This document shows positions 1 through 10,500 of a DNA stretch of 64,000 nt, piece by piece; positions within the stretch are counted from its first letter, which is position 1; each line of letters opens with the position of its first letter. The notes below the pieces were generated by a model. It worked only from the letters and a program-made list of their open reading frames with translations. It had not been told where the DNA came from and ran no database searches. Location of the stretch: positions 1 through 64,000 of the forward strand of contig CAKJVC010000021.1 of assembly GCA_918026815.1 (NCBI GenBank), in the 5' to 3' direction. The position numbers and the translations under genes were made by a program. Source of the DNA: Chalara sp. BL73. Its lineage: Eukaryota > Ascomycota > Leotiomycetes > Helotiales.

Positions 1-1231
1 AAGTCTCGAGGAATGGTTGTCAGTATCTATATGGTCATCTTGCTTTCTTTCTTGACTCTAGGTAAGTCATCGCAGAGAGCTAAAACTACCGACGCATACT
101 AATATACGGAATCAGGATTCTTCATCAACTATGCCGTCAATGCATCTATGGCTGTAGGAACTGCGCAGTATCGTGTAGTACAAGCTTTTCCTCTGATCCC
201 TGTCGGAATTGCTTTCATCTGTTCCTTCTTCCTTCGTGACACACCTCGTTGGCTCGCCTCGAAAGACCGTGGCGATGAAGCCTTAGCGGCTCTTGCACAA
301 CTACGAAGATCGGCTAAAAGCGATCAACGTCTGTCAGATGAGTACGAGGAAATACAAGAACAAATTCGAGCTAAACAACAGAACCTTGCTGGCGTTCCGA
401 TCTGGACGATTATTAAGGAAATCGCGACTACCTCAAGCTACCGTAAGCGATTCCTGCTTGGGGCAGCCATGCAGACGGTAGCTCAATGGAGTGGTGGAAA
501 CGGTATCACATATTACATTCCAGAAGTACAGATTGAACTATCTCACATTTAGCCTCAAGTGCTGACCATCCTTCAGATTTTCAAGTATGCTGGAGTAGTG
601 GGCACGAACACCAGTTTGATAACTTCAGGAGCGTATGGTATTGTGAAGCTTGTATTTACGATGGTGTTCACCTGGGGCCTCGTTGACGTGTTCGGCCGTC
701 GTCGTTGTATGCTTACCGGCCTCACTCTCCAATGTCTGACACACGTTTATATGTCAGTTTATATGGCTATATTCAGAGACTCACAAAATAAGCCCGCTTC
801 AGATGCGGCTATCGCCTCAGTTTTTGTTTACGCTGTTGGGTGGTCCATCGGTCTCTGCACCGTTCAATATCTCTACGGCACCGAGATATACCCTACTCGC
901 ATTCGTAGTGTTTGCTATGCTACTAATATGGCTCTACATTGGTTCTTCCAATTCGCTGTTGTCCGAGTGACACCAAACATGTTCGTCAGTCTCGATATTT
1001 GGGGCGCATATATTTTCTGGGCTATGGTTTGCGCCAGTGGCTTTGTTTTTTGGGCTTTGGGCTCCTGAGACCAAAGGTATTCCAATGGAGAAGATGGGTG
1101 AGCTTTTCGCGGGTCGCTGGTGGATGGGATGGAAGGCAACGGTTGATATGACCGAATATATGAGTGGAGATGCTGGATTGAAGGATGACCCAGAGAAGAA
1201 TACTACAGATAATGAAGTGGAGAGGGTTTAG
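1..1231 (+). CDS. MFS sugar/quinate-type transporter, 3' part, frameshifted near the end
   Basis: The gene enters from the left edge. Exons are 1-61, 116-525 and 577 onward; the introns 62-115 and 526-576 both end in CAG, and the second has a CTGAC branch site. The protein is a plasma-membrane major facilitator of the sugar porter family: it shows RDTPRWL after a hydrophobic segment, the loop GNGITYYIPEIFKYAG created by splicing, GRR after a membrane segment, YGTEIYPTRIR and finally the family motif PETKG. The PETKG part lies in another frame from the preceding exon. In the T run at 1045-1050 one T too many closes the frame at 1066-1068; with five Ts the text would read GFVFGLWAPETKG and continue to the stop at 1229-1231. 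This is either a real inactivating indel or a sequence error. The substrate cannot be told. Confidence 0.85.
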
Positions 1232-2683
1232 CCGATTATGAACTCTATCAAGTTTCAATGTTGAAGACAAAAATTATGTGTAATCTATTTTTAGAACCCA
1301 AATGTGCTATATATTGAGGATCCCGAGTCACTCAGCATAATCGAATATTTTGCTATGCTTTGTCACGAGGTAGATATAAAAGTTGCCATGTTGAGCCTTC
1401 AAACTTCCTTCTCAGAGCTAAAATGCGAGCCAGCCCAATGTGTCATGGACCCTACGATTCTTCATACTTTGGGGCTGAAAAGTCTATCAGCTTCAAAGAA
1501 CAAAAGCTGTTGCTGAGCTTTACCAGAGACTTTTATTGGAAGATGGATGTAAGTTTCTTTGAAATTTGTAGTTCATGTTGACTCTTGTTGAAAACACACA
1601 TGCTGATGTTTGTGAACTGTTGTTGTTAGCGAGATACATTCGTTACCTGTATGCTACAAAATACTACTATGCACTGTCTGTAGGATTTAAACCTTAATCA
1701 TAACAGTCAATCAATGAAAGCTTAAGTAGCGCAATGGAAACATGTGTTCTGGCTTGGAATTTCTCATAGCTTTTGGATATGTTCTCAAAGTACAAACTCT
1801 GCTTTTTGGAGATGCGTCATCACTACGAAAGATACCGTTCGCTCTGTAACTATCAACGTATCAAAATTTCTTGAAACATTAAGAACCAAGAATAAACACC
1901 GAATTTCAGAGTCAGAAACAAGCCCACGGCTTAATATGTGTAAGATACAAGCAGTAAACACGCCTAGAAACACATTGGTGGCAGGCTCTCTAGAACCACC
2001 CATTGGCGAGTGTTATCAGAGCTCTTAAATATTGTCTGAGATCCAATAAGAAGATTTCTATTCTGGAAATATTGCTTCCAGAGATGAAAGAATTTTACAG
2101 TCACACAAAGTTCTAGTGCTATTGCTGTTGCACGATTTACTTTTGCTCTTCTTACTCAAAGTTGCTAACAAACAACTTTAAATGGCATTGTGTCTAGCTA
2201 CTGTAATTCCATGTCGATACTCCACCAAGGCTTGAAAATGCTTCCTGATTAATCATGGAAAGCCCATATGGCAGATATCCCTATCAGCAACCATATGTTA
2301 TCTCTGCCATATTATAAACTCTCTTGCAACAAAAGTTAACACCCTAATAAATATTTGTCGTCTCCCTCTGTCGAATTTTCGGCGACACGCCCCCATGATT
2401 CATCGAGCCTCAAAACACCATTGAGCCCGTCAATTCACCAACACCTCTGAACTGCTAAAGAAGGCGGTCACGGATGCTCACCTATTAGATTCATTCTCCT
2501 TGTCCCTTCAGCCAGTTACAAAGCGGCACATATTCTCTAGCCAGATCTCTTCGATTTCCCCCCATACGGAAACTTTCATATCTAGGCACGCCTTGAACCA
2601 CATAATCAATCCCCTAAGGTCATCTACGCTAATCGTCCCACTTCTCAATAACTGCTCAGGCTCAGTTGGATCTGATCCTCAGG
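1232..2683. other. intergenic, AT-rich, no supported gene
   Basis: Only short open frames occur (for example 1360-1581), without recognisable motifs, plausible splice structure or homology that I recognise. It holds the 3' flank of the transporter and the promoter of the secreted protein. Confidence 0.5.
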
Positions 2684-3954
2684 ATGCTCAGCAAGGCACT
2701 CAGTGGTATCGCAGCTTTGGCTTTGCTAGGTTGTGTTTTCGCTTCTCCCATTGAGCTACAACGTAAGACTCTTCTTCCTCAACTTGTCTTCCTTGCCATG
2801 TATTTCTGGCAGACCAACCTGTCGATACTGCCTCTGAGATCCCTGAACCGTGTCTGGCCACTCTTGCAAAGGATCTCAGTATGGCTCTGATCATTGGCCC
2901 TCAGGCTGGGATCGAGCCTCTTTACTTCGAAATTGAAAAGGCCCAACTAACTTTTATTTTAGAGCGACATACCAGCATCCGTACCCTTACTCCAATCGCC
3001 CGGCTCCCCAATACTATGATTGTCCGACAGGAGACCGATTTTCCCATATCGATTGCCACCAGCACTGAGACTCTTAGCAATGGAGAAACTCTTACAATTG
3101 CTAGTAATCTCGCAACCGTAACCACGAGCTACTTTGAAGCTACCCACACTCAGCTTCCCGATAAACCTGTTCCAACTATCAGTCGTGGACCCGCAAGTAG
3201 ACTGGCTAGACCAACTGACGACTTCCCTATTAGTCTTGATAGCTTTATCACTGGACGTGAGGCTCTTGTTCTATCACCAGATGATCATCGACAGCCAGCT
3301 CATGCTAATACGGGAGGACAACAGCCCGGAGTTATTCGTGATGACCAAGCCTCTCCTCGACCATCACTTACTGCATTTGTTAAGACACAGTGGAATCAGT
3401 ATCATACGCTTCCTTTCAGTCTGCCTGTAGTCCGCCCAACCGTGGAAGTAGAGCGTCGCCAAGGAATTGCTTCTCGTGAAGCTACTAGAGAGTCTGCCTC
3501 CTTCACCCGCGATGTGAACGATACTCCTCCCCGTCCAGCTTCGTATCCTTTTTCAGAGACTTACTCAATCTCTAAGAAGCGTGCTGATTTCACCAAGAAA
3601 GTTGCTTCACCTACCGGAACTTTCACAAACATCTTTGATGACACTCCTCCCTATCATCATTACCACCACCACCAGCATCGCCGCCATCGCCACGCCCCAC
3701 AACCTGAGCCTATTTACTTAATCTCGAGAAAGGCTGTGGCCGACAATGGGGGGCTCCATGCGCATTCCCTTTACTCGCCCAATCCTCTGACCAACATTAT
3801 TTCCGAGGCCACCACCGTTTCCAGGAAAAAGGAGGAGCCTACCACCCTTGCTGCATGTACACGCAATGAGGGCGAGCCGCCTCATTCATTGACTCTGTCT
3901 CTGCATAACCCTTGCCCACGTCCCACTGGACCTGGTCTTGGCTGTGATTCTTAG
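2684..3954 (+). CDS. Secreted Thr/Ser-rich protein with His-rich stretch, unknown function
   Basis: I do not recognise a family. The start at 2684 gives a signal peptide (LSGIAALALLGCVFA, cleavage near the following SPIE). Exon 1 is 2684-2762. A 50-nt intron (2763-2812, GTAAGA..GGCAG) follows, and phase 1 is kept. A second intron is likely at 2879-2962 (GTATGG donor, CTAAC branch, TTTTAG acceptor); it is 84 nt, a multiple of three and free of stops, so the frame is open with or without splicing. The mature part is rich in Thr, Ser and Pro, with repeated DFPIS and DDTPP motifs, and carries a stretch of clustered His near codons 295-310 of the spliced message. No membrane anchor is seen at the C terminus. 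The composition suggests a disordered, possibly O-glycosylated extracellular or wall protein (inference). Confidence 0.6.
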
Positions 3955-4267
3955 ATCATGCATCAAATTCATAGATTCTAGATGGTAGATGAGGTCTATG
4001 TTTGCTTCATCTGGGCAGTTTATTTTCATTTAGCAGCGTCGAGTCTTGCGTGAGATGCGTCTATACTTGGGGAGACACCCGGGATGATACACATGCATCA
4101 GATACCAAATACAAGTGCCCGATTTACAGGCTCCTCATAGTTTCTTGATGTGACCCCTGTGCTTATGTGTGGAGTCTCTCGAATTTCGTGTGTTGTCCAG
4201 AAGTTTGAAGTGAGGTTGGGAGCCAAAAGGGGTGTGAGCGAGAAGGGAGATACCCATTCCCGCGATG
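3955..4267. other. intergenic flank left of the hAT insertion
   Basis: This is the 3' flank of the secreted protein gene, up to the target-site duplication. No gene is seen. Confidence 0.5.
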
Positions 4268-4275
4268 CCCACAAT
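4268..4275. repeat. hAT target-site duplication, left copy (CCCACAAT)
   Basis: The 8-bp CCCACAAT directly precedes the left terminal inverted repeat and is repeated without mismatch at 10501-10508. Eight base pairs is the duplication length typical of hAT elements. Confidence 0.95.
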
Positions 4276-4306
4276 TAGACTGCGAACTGGGGTCCCACGG
4301 GGCGGG
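4276..4306 (+). repeat. hAT left terminal inverted repeat
   Basis: TAGACTGCG (4276-4284) is followed by a 9-nt spacer and CCCACGGGGCGGG (4294-4306). Both blocks recur inverted at the right end. A start in TAG fits hAT termini. Confidence 0.92.
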
Positions 4307-4620
4307 TTTTCACCTACTTGACCCCACCCGTCGGGGTCCCACCCCATGGGTTGGGGTCTATCAAAAGCACCCACCCCACCCCATGGGGTCTTGATAGGGT
4401 GCCAAGCACCTATTACATTTACACGTGACATTACAATAGTTGCTGTACAGTTAGAGAAGTTATACTAATAAGCCTACTAATCAAAAGCTACGCGACATAA
4501 ACGTATTAAAATTTTGGTTTGTGAATTTTATTATGTGCTTAGCGCCCTATCGCTAGCGTGTATACCTTTAATAACTTTATTGCTTAACTTATTTCCTTTG
4601 TATGAACTGCGTTTGATTCT

Positions 4621-5167
4621 TTAACACCGGCCTGGGTACTTGTAGCCCGTTATTCCTTCTTTCATTCTTTGAACTAAATGCATATTCTTTACTTGAATAG
4701 TAACTTTTTAGCGTGGATTGCAGCAAGATTTGTGACTTTAAAGTAATATTAGTATAAATATTAGTATAATGTATTTATATGAAATAACTTACGCTCGAAC
4801 TCAGCTACTAAAGCAGATTCTGCGGCTTTTTGGAGACATTGTAAAGCACTAAGTTGAATGCGAAATGCGTGTCGAGACGTAATATTATACATTATTTCTT
4901 TAACTAGTCGAGTAAATGGAGCTTTTGGGATTAAAAGCTCAGTGCTTTTTGGTATCGTTTGATTTCTTTAAGTGCTTTGGCTACGTTTAAATGTTAGTTT
5001 TATACTAATTATTATATTAATCAACTTACTGCTAGGTTTCAATCGATATTTCTTTTTAGTACAGCTTTTGCAGAGGTTTTAGCAGAAGTTTTGGCAGAGG
5101 TTTTGGCAGAGGTTTTGGCAGAGGGTTTGCGAGCAGATTTGGTAGCTATTTTCTTGGTACGTGCTAT
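4621..5167 (-). pseudogene. Histone H3-like gene (CENP-A-length loop 1) inside the hAT element
   Basis: On the minus strand, exons 5167-5030, 4980-4793 and 4735-4621 are joined by introns of 49 and 57 nt (GTAAGT..GTAG and GTAAGT..AAAG). The translation follows histone H3 in order: an ARTK-type start, a Lys-rich tail with five Ser-Ala-Lys-Thr-type repeats, KKKYRLKPST, KALKEIKRYQKSTELLI, APFTRLVKEI, SALQCLQKAAESALVAEFE, TNLAAIHAKKLLF and KNMHLVQRMKEG. Between LVKEI and the Gln opening helix 2 there are 12 residues. Canonical H3 has 10, and human CENP-A has 12. Damage: the initiator is ATA (5165-5167) instead of ATG, one frameshift lies near 5060-5070 between tail and core, and one at about 4693 lies before the last helix. 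Upstream minus-strand splice-like sites (5377, 5220) could add 5' exons. The family call is firm; the centromeric assignment is inference. Confidence 0.85.
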
Positions 5168-5687
5168 TGTAACTTATTAAGATTAGAATAAATATTAGTA
5201 TAATACAGAATGATATGTACTTGTGCAAAGTCGCAAATTTTTTTAGAAAAAGTGAAGGTGAATGTAAATATTGACACGTGAAATTGAAATTATAGCTTTG
5301 TGATTTCGACGAGAAGACTATAAAGAATTAGTATAATAATTAATATAAAAATAGAATATAAAAAGATAAATATAATACATACTTGTGTATAGTGTAGTTG
5401 TTAGTAAATTTAATTGAAGGTTAAAAGAAGTCAGGTTTGAAAAAAGTAGTTTAGTGCTTTAAAATCGAGGCATAAAAACGCGACTGTTTTATTTTTCAGG
5501 ATAACGCGTACTTTTTTCTTATTCATTCTTTTGCACCAACTTATTAAATCTGAACAAAGTCAAACATTTATTGCAGTACGTGTTTTTGGTGTATTATATT
5601 AATTTTTATACTAATTTTTGAAGCTTTAGTTCTTGCGAGTTGAAATTTGCAAAATACGCCTACTTTTCGGTTGCGTTACTTTCCAAT

Positions 5688-6990
5688 ATGGCTTCACTTT
5701 TCGAAAAGCAGCTTTTTCAGGTAATTTTTATTGAAATATTATATTAATTTGTATACTAATCGGTTTCAAGAATATTATTGTTATTTCTGATAATTCAGAT
5801 CATGAATTTGATATGGATTTTAATTCTTCGCAGCAAATCGGTTTTTCCAATAAACGCAAGCGCAAATCTCCGGGCAGTTTTTCTACTAATGTGCATACTG
5901 TTAAAGCTAGAAGAAGACTTGAAGCTATAAAAAGCAACAGTATTCAAAATCAGATCGAAAAAGCGAAAGCCGCAGATCAAGCAGCAATTACATACCGAAA
6001 AAAGTCTTCAAAAAGTCTGCTGAATTTGCACTCGCATTTTTGCCGAGCAGAAGCGAATGATTGAGCAGTTTGCTTTGCAAGTTAGAACAAAGCGGTTCGT
6101 TTAATTTTGATTATACTAATTTTTATACTAACTTGTATAGTGAACGAAATGGCAAAGATTGGAAATCTGTAGCAAAAGCTTTGGGTTATAGAGAAATTGG
6201 TGGCCTATATGCAATTGATAATGATGGAAATCCAGCATGGGAAGATATTGAGTATGAATCGGAAGACGAATACGAGTTTGAGCATATGTAGAGATTGAAT
6301 GAAAAGCAAAACGGTGATAAAGCAGTTGTCGGCAAATCTGCTAAAGAGTTGAAAAATGACGGGATTGCTAAGCATAAACGATCTATTTTAGTAAGTTTCA
6401 GATTAATATAATGATTCGTATAACGCTAATACAATTTCAGGATGCTAAAAAGCTTGAATTTAAGTTTTGGCAAAGAAAATGGCGCCGAAGCCGTCGATCT
6501 TTGTTCCGCAAAATCCGAAAGCTTGCTGCTGGTGGACAGGAATACTTGGAAAGAACAAGCTGTTTTTATATTTACAAGAAGTACAAAATTCTACTAATTT
6601 TTATACTAATCTGCTAACTGATATAGCAAATTCTATGCGTATAAAACTTTTGAAAGATACTTTATTTAAGGAGAAAAGGCAATTTGGAAAAATCTTGCAG
6701 CATGAGTATACGGAAATGAAGAGTGGATCGATCTGCCGGGCCCTGCAAATTGGTGGCCAGCCGACGATAAGTTAAATGACACAGGATTCGGCTTTTCCGA
6801 TTCGTTGACAGGCTATAAAAAAGCGTTTGATATGGTATATGCTACGGAAATTCCGGAAGATGGATCATACGAACGTATTTTCCCCGCTTATAATGATTTG
6901 TTTTTGATGACAGACAATTTTTTAAGTCAAACAATCGTTAAAGCATTTTTTGGTTTACAAAGCAGCTTTCAAAGGCCGCGTAAGCTGTAA
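5688..6990 (+). pseudogene. Second hAT gene, unknown product, decayed
   Basis: I do not recognise this protein. ATG 5688 starts MASLFEKQLFQ. A 50-nt intron (5721-5770) follows, then an exon with a basic patch KRKRKSP that resembles a nuclear signal. The coding sense then hops between frames: an EQKRMIEQFALQVRTKRF segment, an intron ending at 6131 (..TTGTATAG), GKDWKSVAKALGYREIGGLY, an acidic stretch, an intron 6391-6440, a FGKENGAEAVDL segment, an intron at about 6581-6630, and a last segment with GNEEWIDLPGPANWW and SLTGYKKAFD ending at 6988-6990. Internal stops (for example TAG 6289-6291) and shifts show decay. It is transcribed away from the H3-like gene, so the two may share the divergent 5170-5687 region. 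It could be an accessory protein of the transposon or captured host DNA. Confidence 0.6.
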
Positions 6991-7329
6991 ATGTATATGT
7001 AGTTTTTAAGTATATACAACAAATAAAGCAAAGAACTTTAAGCAGATATATTCAATTTTATACTAATCTTTATACTAATCATTATATTTTACATTAATTT
7101 TTGGAAGTTTAATTATAGCTTTTAATATGTACAATTTTTTTGAAGTAGTAATTTAATTTGTGTTTAAATACTTGTTTTTTCTTTCCGATTTGATGCTTTT
7201 TTTTTTACTTGCACACTTTTGTTGCTATAGAGTCAAGTAATTCGCAAAACTTTTTTGATTCTTTTTAGCTCATTTGAGTCAAATATTTTTGACAATTTAC
7301 TATTTTCGCAAATTAGTTCAAAAAACCTA

Positions 7330-10043
7330 TATTTTCGATGGGAACTCGAATATCACGATAAGTTTGTTGAATAGTGGTTAAGTACACAATAGGCAGTTCA
7401 AGCAGTTGCAAACTAATCAATTGATTTAGTAAAGCAATTAAATTGGAAATCTTAAAATCGAAAATCTATTGCTTGGAAACAATTCGATTAAAGAATACAC
7501 CGGATCACCGGAGAGTTTAAAGTCATATGTCAAAACTGCAACAAAGTTCTCGCACATCTAAATACGCGGAATACCGGCACAAAAGCTTTGTCTGGTTATA
7601 TAGCGTTTCGGCAATGCTTTGTTTATTCTAGCCAAAGTAATACAAAGCAGAAAAAAGTGGAAAACATATTTCACGCTATTTCTGTAAGTAGATTAGTATA
7701 AATATTAGTATAATGTCTAATATTAATAGCAACTAATCTTTACGAAGCAAGCATTTCACGACTAGGTTTTTGCAACTATTGTTTCACTTCGTATTTCTTT
7801 CCGCGCAATCGAAAATCCTGAATGGAGAAAGCTAGCTGTTATGCAAAATCCAAATTTCGAACTTCTTTTTGCAATAACTATAAAGAATCGACTGATGGAA
7901 CAATCAGTCAAACTTGAACAGAACATGCTTTTAAATGTTGTTCCTGGAAGCAAAATTGCAATTTTTCTCGATTGCTGGTCTAGTACAACAAAACTATCAT
8001 TTATAGGTATAATAGCTCACTATATTGATAAGTTATGGGCTCTTTGTCAAGAATTAATAGGATTTAAAAGTTTAGTAAACGTTTATTCCGGAAATGCGTT
8101 TGCTTAAGTTGTCAATAACGTTTTTCAACAGCACAATCTTTTTGATCGTGTTGTTTCAATTACAACTGATAATGCGAGTTCGAATACTACAATAGTTTTC
8201 GAAATCAACGAGTATTTACAAGAAGCTTTGAAAGCTAATAGTATTCTGAAAAAGAAAGTCTAACACGTGCCGTGTTTATCGCATGTGATTTAGTTTAGTC
8301 TTCAAGCACTTTTAGGCTTTGTTCAATTGAAGCCTACTAACGACACATTTGTTCGGAATTGAGTAACAGAAAAAGAGCTGTTTGATCTTGAAAGAATCAA
8401 AGCTAGTAACAAACGTAGTATTCTATATATACTAGCAAAGGTATGTAACACGTGACTTTTATACTAATTTTTATACTAATTTTATATTAGATTCGAAAGC
8501 TTGCTATTCTTGTTAATTCCAGTGCACAGCGGAAACATCGATTTCAAAGAGTTCAACAAAAACAAATCAGAGATTTATCTTTTCCGAATGATCTAGTTTT
8601 TACATTGTTAATTGATGTATGCACTCGATAGGACTTAACAGTGCATATGATTCTTCGTGCATTGCGTCTTAAAGAGTCTATCAATCAATTTTGCAGTGTA
8701 TACGATCTTGCTAAGCTTTTTTCATTTTCTGCATTAGAATGGAAAAAACTTGGCTATTTGGCCGATTTGTTACGTCTTTTCAATTTTTTTACAACAACAA
8801 TCGGCAAAACAACAAGCATAACATTGCTTTATGCTTTATCAATTTACGATGAATTGTTTGAACACTTGCAAGAATCTCGTCGAGTATTAACCAAAAAGTC
8901 TGTTGCTTAACTTTGGGTAAAAGATTTAATTAGTGCGATTAATGCTGCAGAAGCTAAGCTTGATACTTACTATAACAAAACATATAGTAGTTTTAGTAGT
9001 TTGTATAGCATCGGAGCAATTCTTGATCTAAAATCGAAGCTAAAATGCTTTGAAGAAGATTATTGCTGGCTTAATTTCAAAACAGTTAATTGGGCCAAAG
9101 AATTTAAGCGTCAATTTCGGTCGTTATACGATACAGAATATAAAGTAAAAAGTTTACGAATGCTGACCGACTTTTTTAAATTCGAAAAGTTAATTACGAC
9201 TTTTTAGCATTAGCATTAAGTCGCAAGCGCTTTATTCGAGACATTCAGAACTTTTATCGCAAAGATAATGACTTTTTTCCTTTTGAAATTGATGAATGGC
9301 TAGCTATGAGTATGTTTACAATTCTACTTTTTATACTAATTTTTATACTAATCTTTGTGTTGTTTTTTTTAGAGCCTAATAATCGATCACCGCTACTTGT
9401 TTGGAAATCGCTTGAAACACAGCTTCCTGGCTTATTAGCAATAGCTAGGGATTTACTTTGTATCCCGATGGCCGGTGTTGGAGTAGAACGTACTTTTAGT
9501 TTTGCACGTGATATATGCGGATATCGCTGTAGCCAGCTTCAACCGACAACTATTCGGTCGCTTTTTTTGGTTTATTATTCGCTCGTTGAACATTCACGAA
9601 CACGTGAGCTTTAAAACCTACTATTTTCAACTATTAATATCTAGGATATAACACTTGAAGATATAGAAACGGAAATTAAAACGCGAGAAAATGACTTTGA
9701 AGTCTAACTTGATCAAATTGATTTTTGGGAAAATTATTACTATATTAGTGATGAAGAACCAGAAGGAAACGAAGAAGTTCGAACTCGTCGTGCTCAAAAA
9801 CACTGGGATTACAAGATTTCTAAATCTTTACGTCAATCAATTTATCAAAATCAGCCACTTTCGACTACTCAGTTTTAAAATACACTTAGGAATCGCTGCG
9901 AACCGTTAATTGAAACAACGAACTGGGAACTATCTAGTAATAGTAGTCAAAAGCTGCCTCGACTTCCGACTTCTGATATTGGTAATATTGTGCCGGATAT
10001 TCCAATAGGCATTCACAGGTCAAAAAAGCAAAAAAAAAATTAG
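7330..10043 (+). pseudogene. hAT transposase, decayed by many nonsense codons
   Basis: The upstream part has a BED-finger-like CQNCNKVLAH. Next come FLDCWSSTTKLSFIGIIAHY (first catalytic Asp block), SITTDNASSN (second Asp block), HVPCLSHVI (the C-x2-H motif) and VCTR-stop-D, where hAT proteins have RW. The C-terminal dimerisation domain is intact at 9370-9600 (LLCIPMAGVGVERTFSFARD), followed by an acidic tail ending at 10041-10043. Introns with good sites lie at 7682-7727, about 8442-8490 and 9310-9371. In-frame stops at 7763, 8105, 8261, 8291, 8360, 8629 and 8908 are each explicable as CAA/CAG to TAA/TAG, CGA to TGA or TGG to TAG. Its role would be cut-and-paste transposition of the element. 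It cannot be made in full from this copy. Confidence 0.9.
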
Positions 10044-10472
10044 TTTTAGAATATTAGTGTTGTATTATTATAATTCACAATTTTTTCCACTCTATTACAA
10101 TATGTTTAAATTTAACATTTGAAGTTTAATTTTTATACTAATTTTTATACTAATCAACCACTTTGCATTTCAAGTACTTTTGTAAAAACAAGTATACAAA
10201 ATAGCTTTGTTTAACCTGTGTGCATATAGAAAAATCAATGCCAAAACTGGAAAGAATTATTTCGATACTAGAATACTTCGTATATTTTTAAAATTCCACC
10301 AGTTCGCCCTACATTCTTGTAAAGGAGTTTGATTGTAGTTTCTATATTTAGTTAATCTTATCGGGGCCCCATTGGGGTCCCGCGGGTCGGGGTCAAAATA
10401 CACAACCCACCCCACGGGGGAAGCGAGCCTCGAAGACCCGACCCACGGGGTCCCATGGGTCGGGGGCCCCGG

Positions 10473-10500
10473 CCCGCCCCGTGGGTTTCTGCGCAGTCTA
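10473..10500 (-). repeat. hAT right terminal inverted repeat
   Basis: CGCAGTCTA (10492-10500) is the inverted copy of the left end, and CCCGCCCCGTGGG (10473-10485) is the inverted copy of the second block. Confidence 0.92.

Larger units (their letters stand above)
4747..10154. repeat. Dispersed TATACTAAT double motif, about a dozen copies, both orientations
   Basis: The unit TATACTAAT, usually as a pair separated by about 3 nt, recurs throughout the element. Plus-orientation copies lie near 5591-5617, 5752-5760, 6112-6132, 6591-6610, 7058-7080, 8460-8480, 9331-9352 and 10131-10154. Reverse copies lie near 4747-4770, 5182-5204, 5327-5348 and 7689-7711. Many sit inside predicted introns close to the acceptor, where TACTAAT could serve as branch site. 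Others lie in reverse orientation inside introns (around 5001-5010 relative to the minus-strand gene, and 7689-7711) or between genes. Confidence 0.8.
4276..10500 (+). mobile_element. Complete hAT-family DNA transposon (6225 bp) with decayed genes
   Basis: Both ends are visible. The left end begins TAGACTGCG and the right end is its exact reverse complement (10492-10500). A second inverted block, CCCACGGGGCGGG, lies at 4294-4306 and inverted at 10473-10485, offset by a 3-nt length difference. The 8-bp duplications flank the element exactly. About 150 bp at each end are GC-rich with repeated short palindromic blocks (ccccatgggg and cccacgggg types), resembling subterminal transposase-binding regions. 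The interior is strongly AT-rich. It carries a plus-strand transposase with hAT blocks (7330-10043), an unrecognised plus-strand gene (5688-6990) and a minus-strand histone H3-like gene (4621-5167). All three are interrupted, so this copy is probably not autonomous. Confidence 0.95.

Noticed and set aside
4621..5167. Explaining the histone-like frame changes by tiny introns
   Set aside because: The required introns would be about 11 and 19 nt, too short for splicing; frameshifts are simpler.
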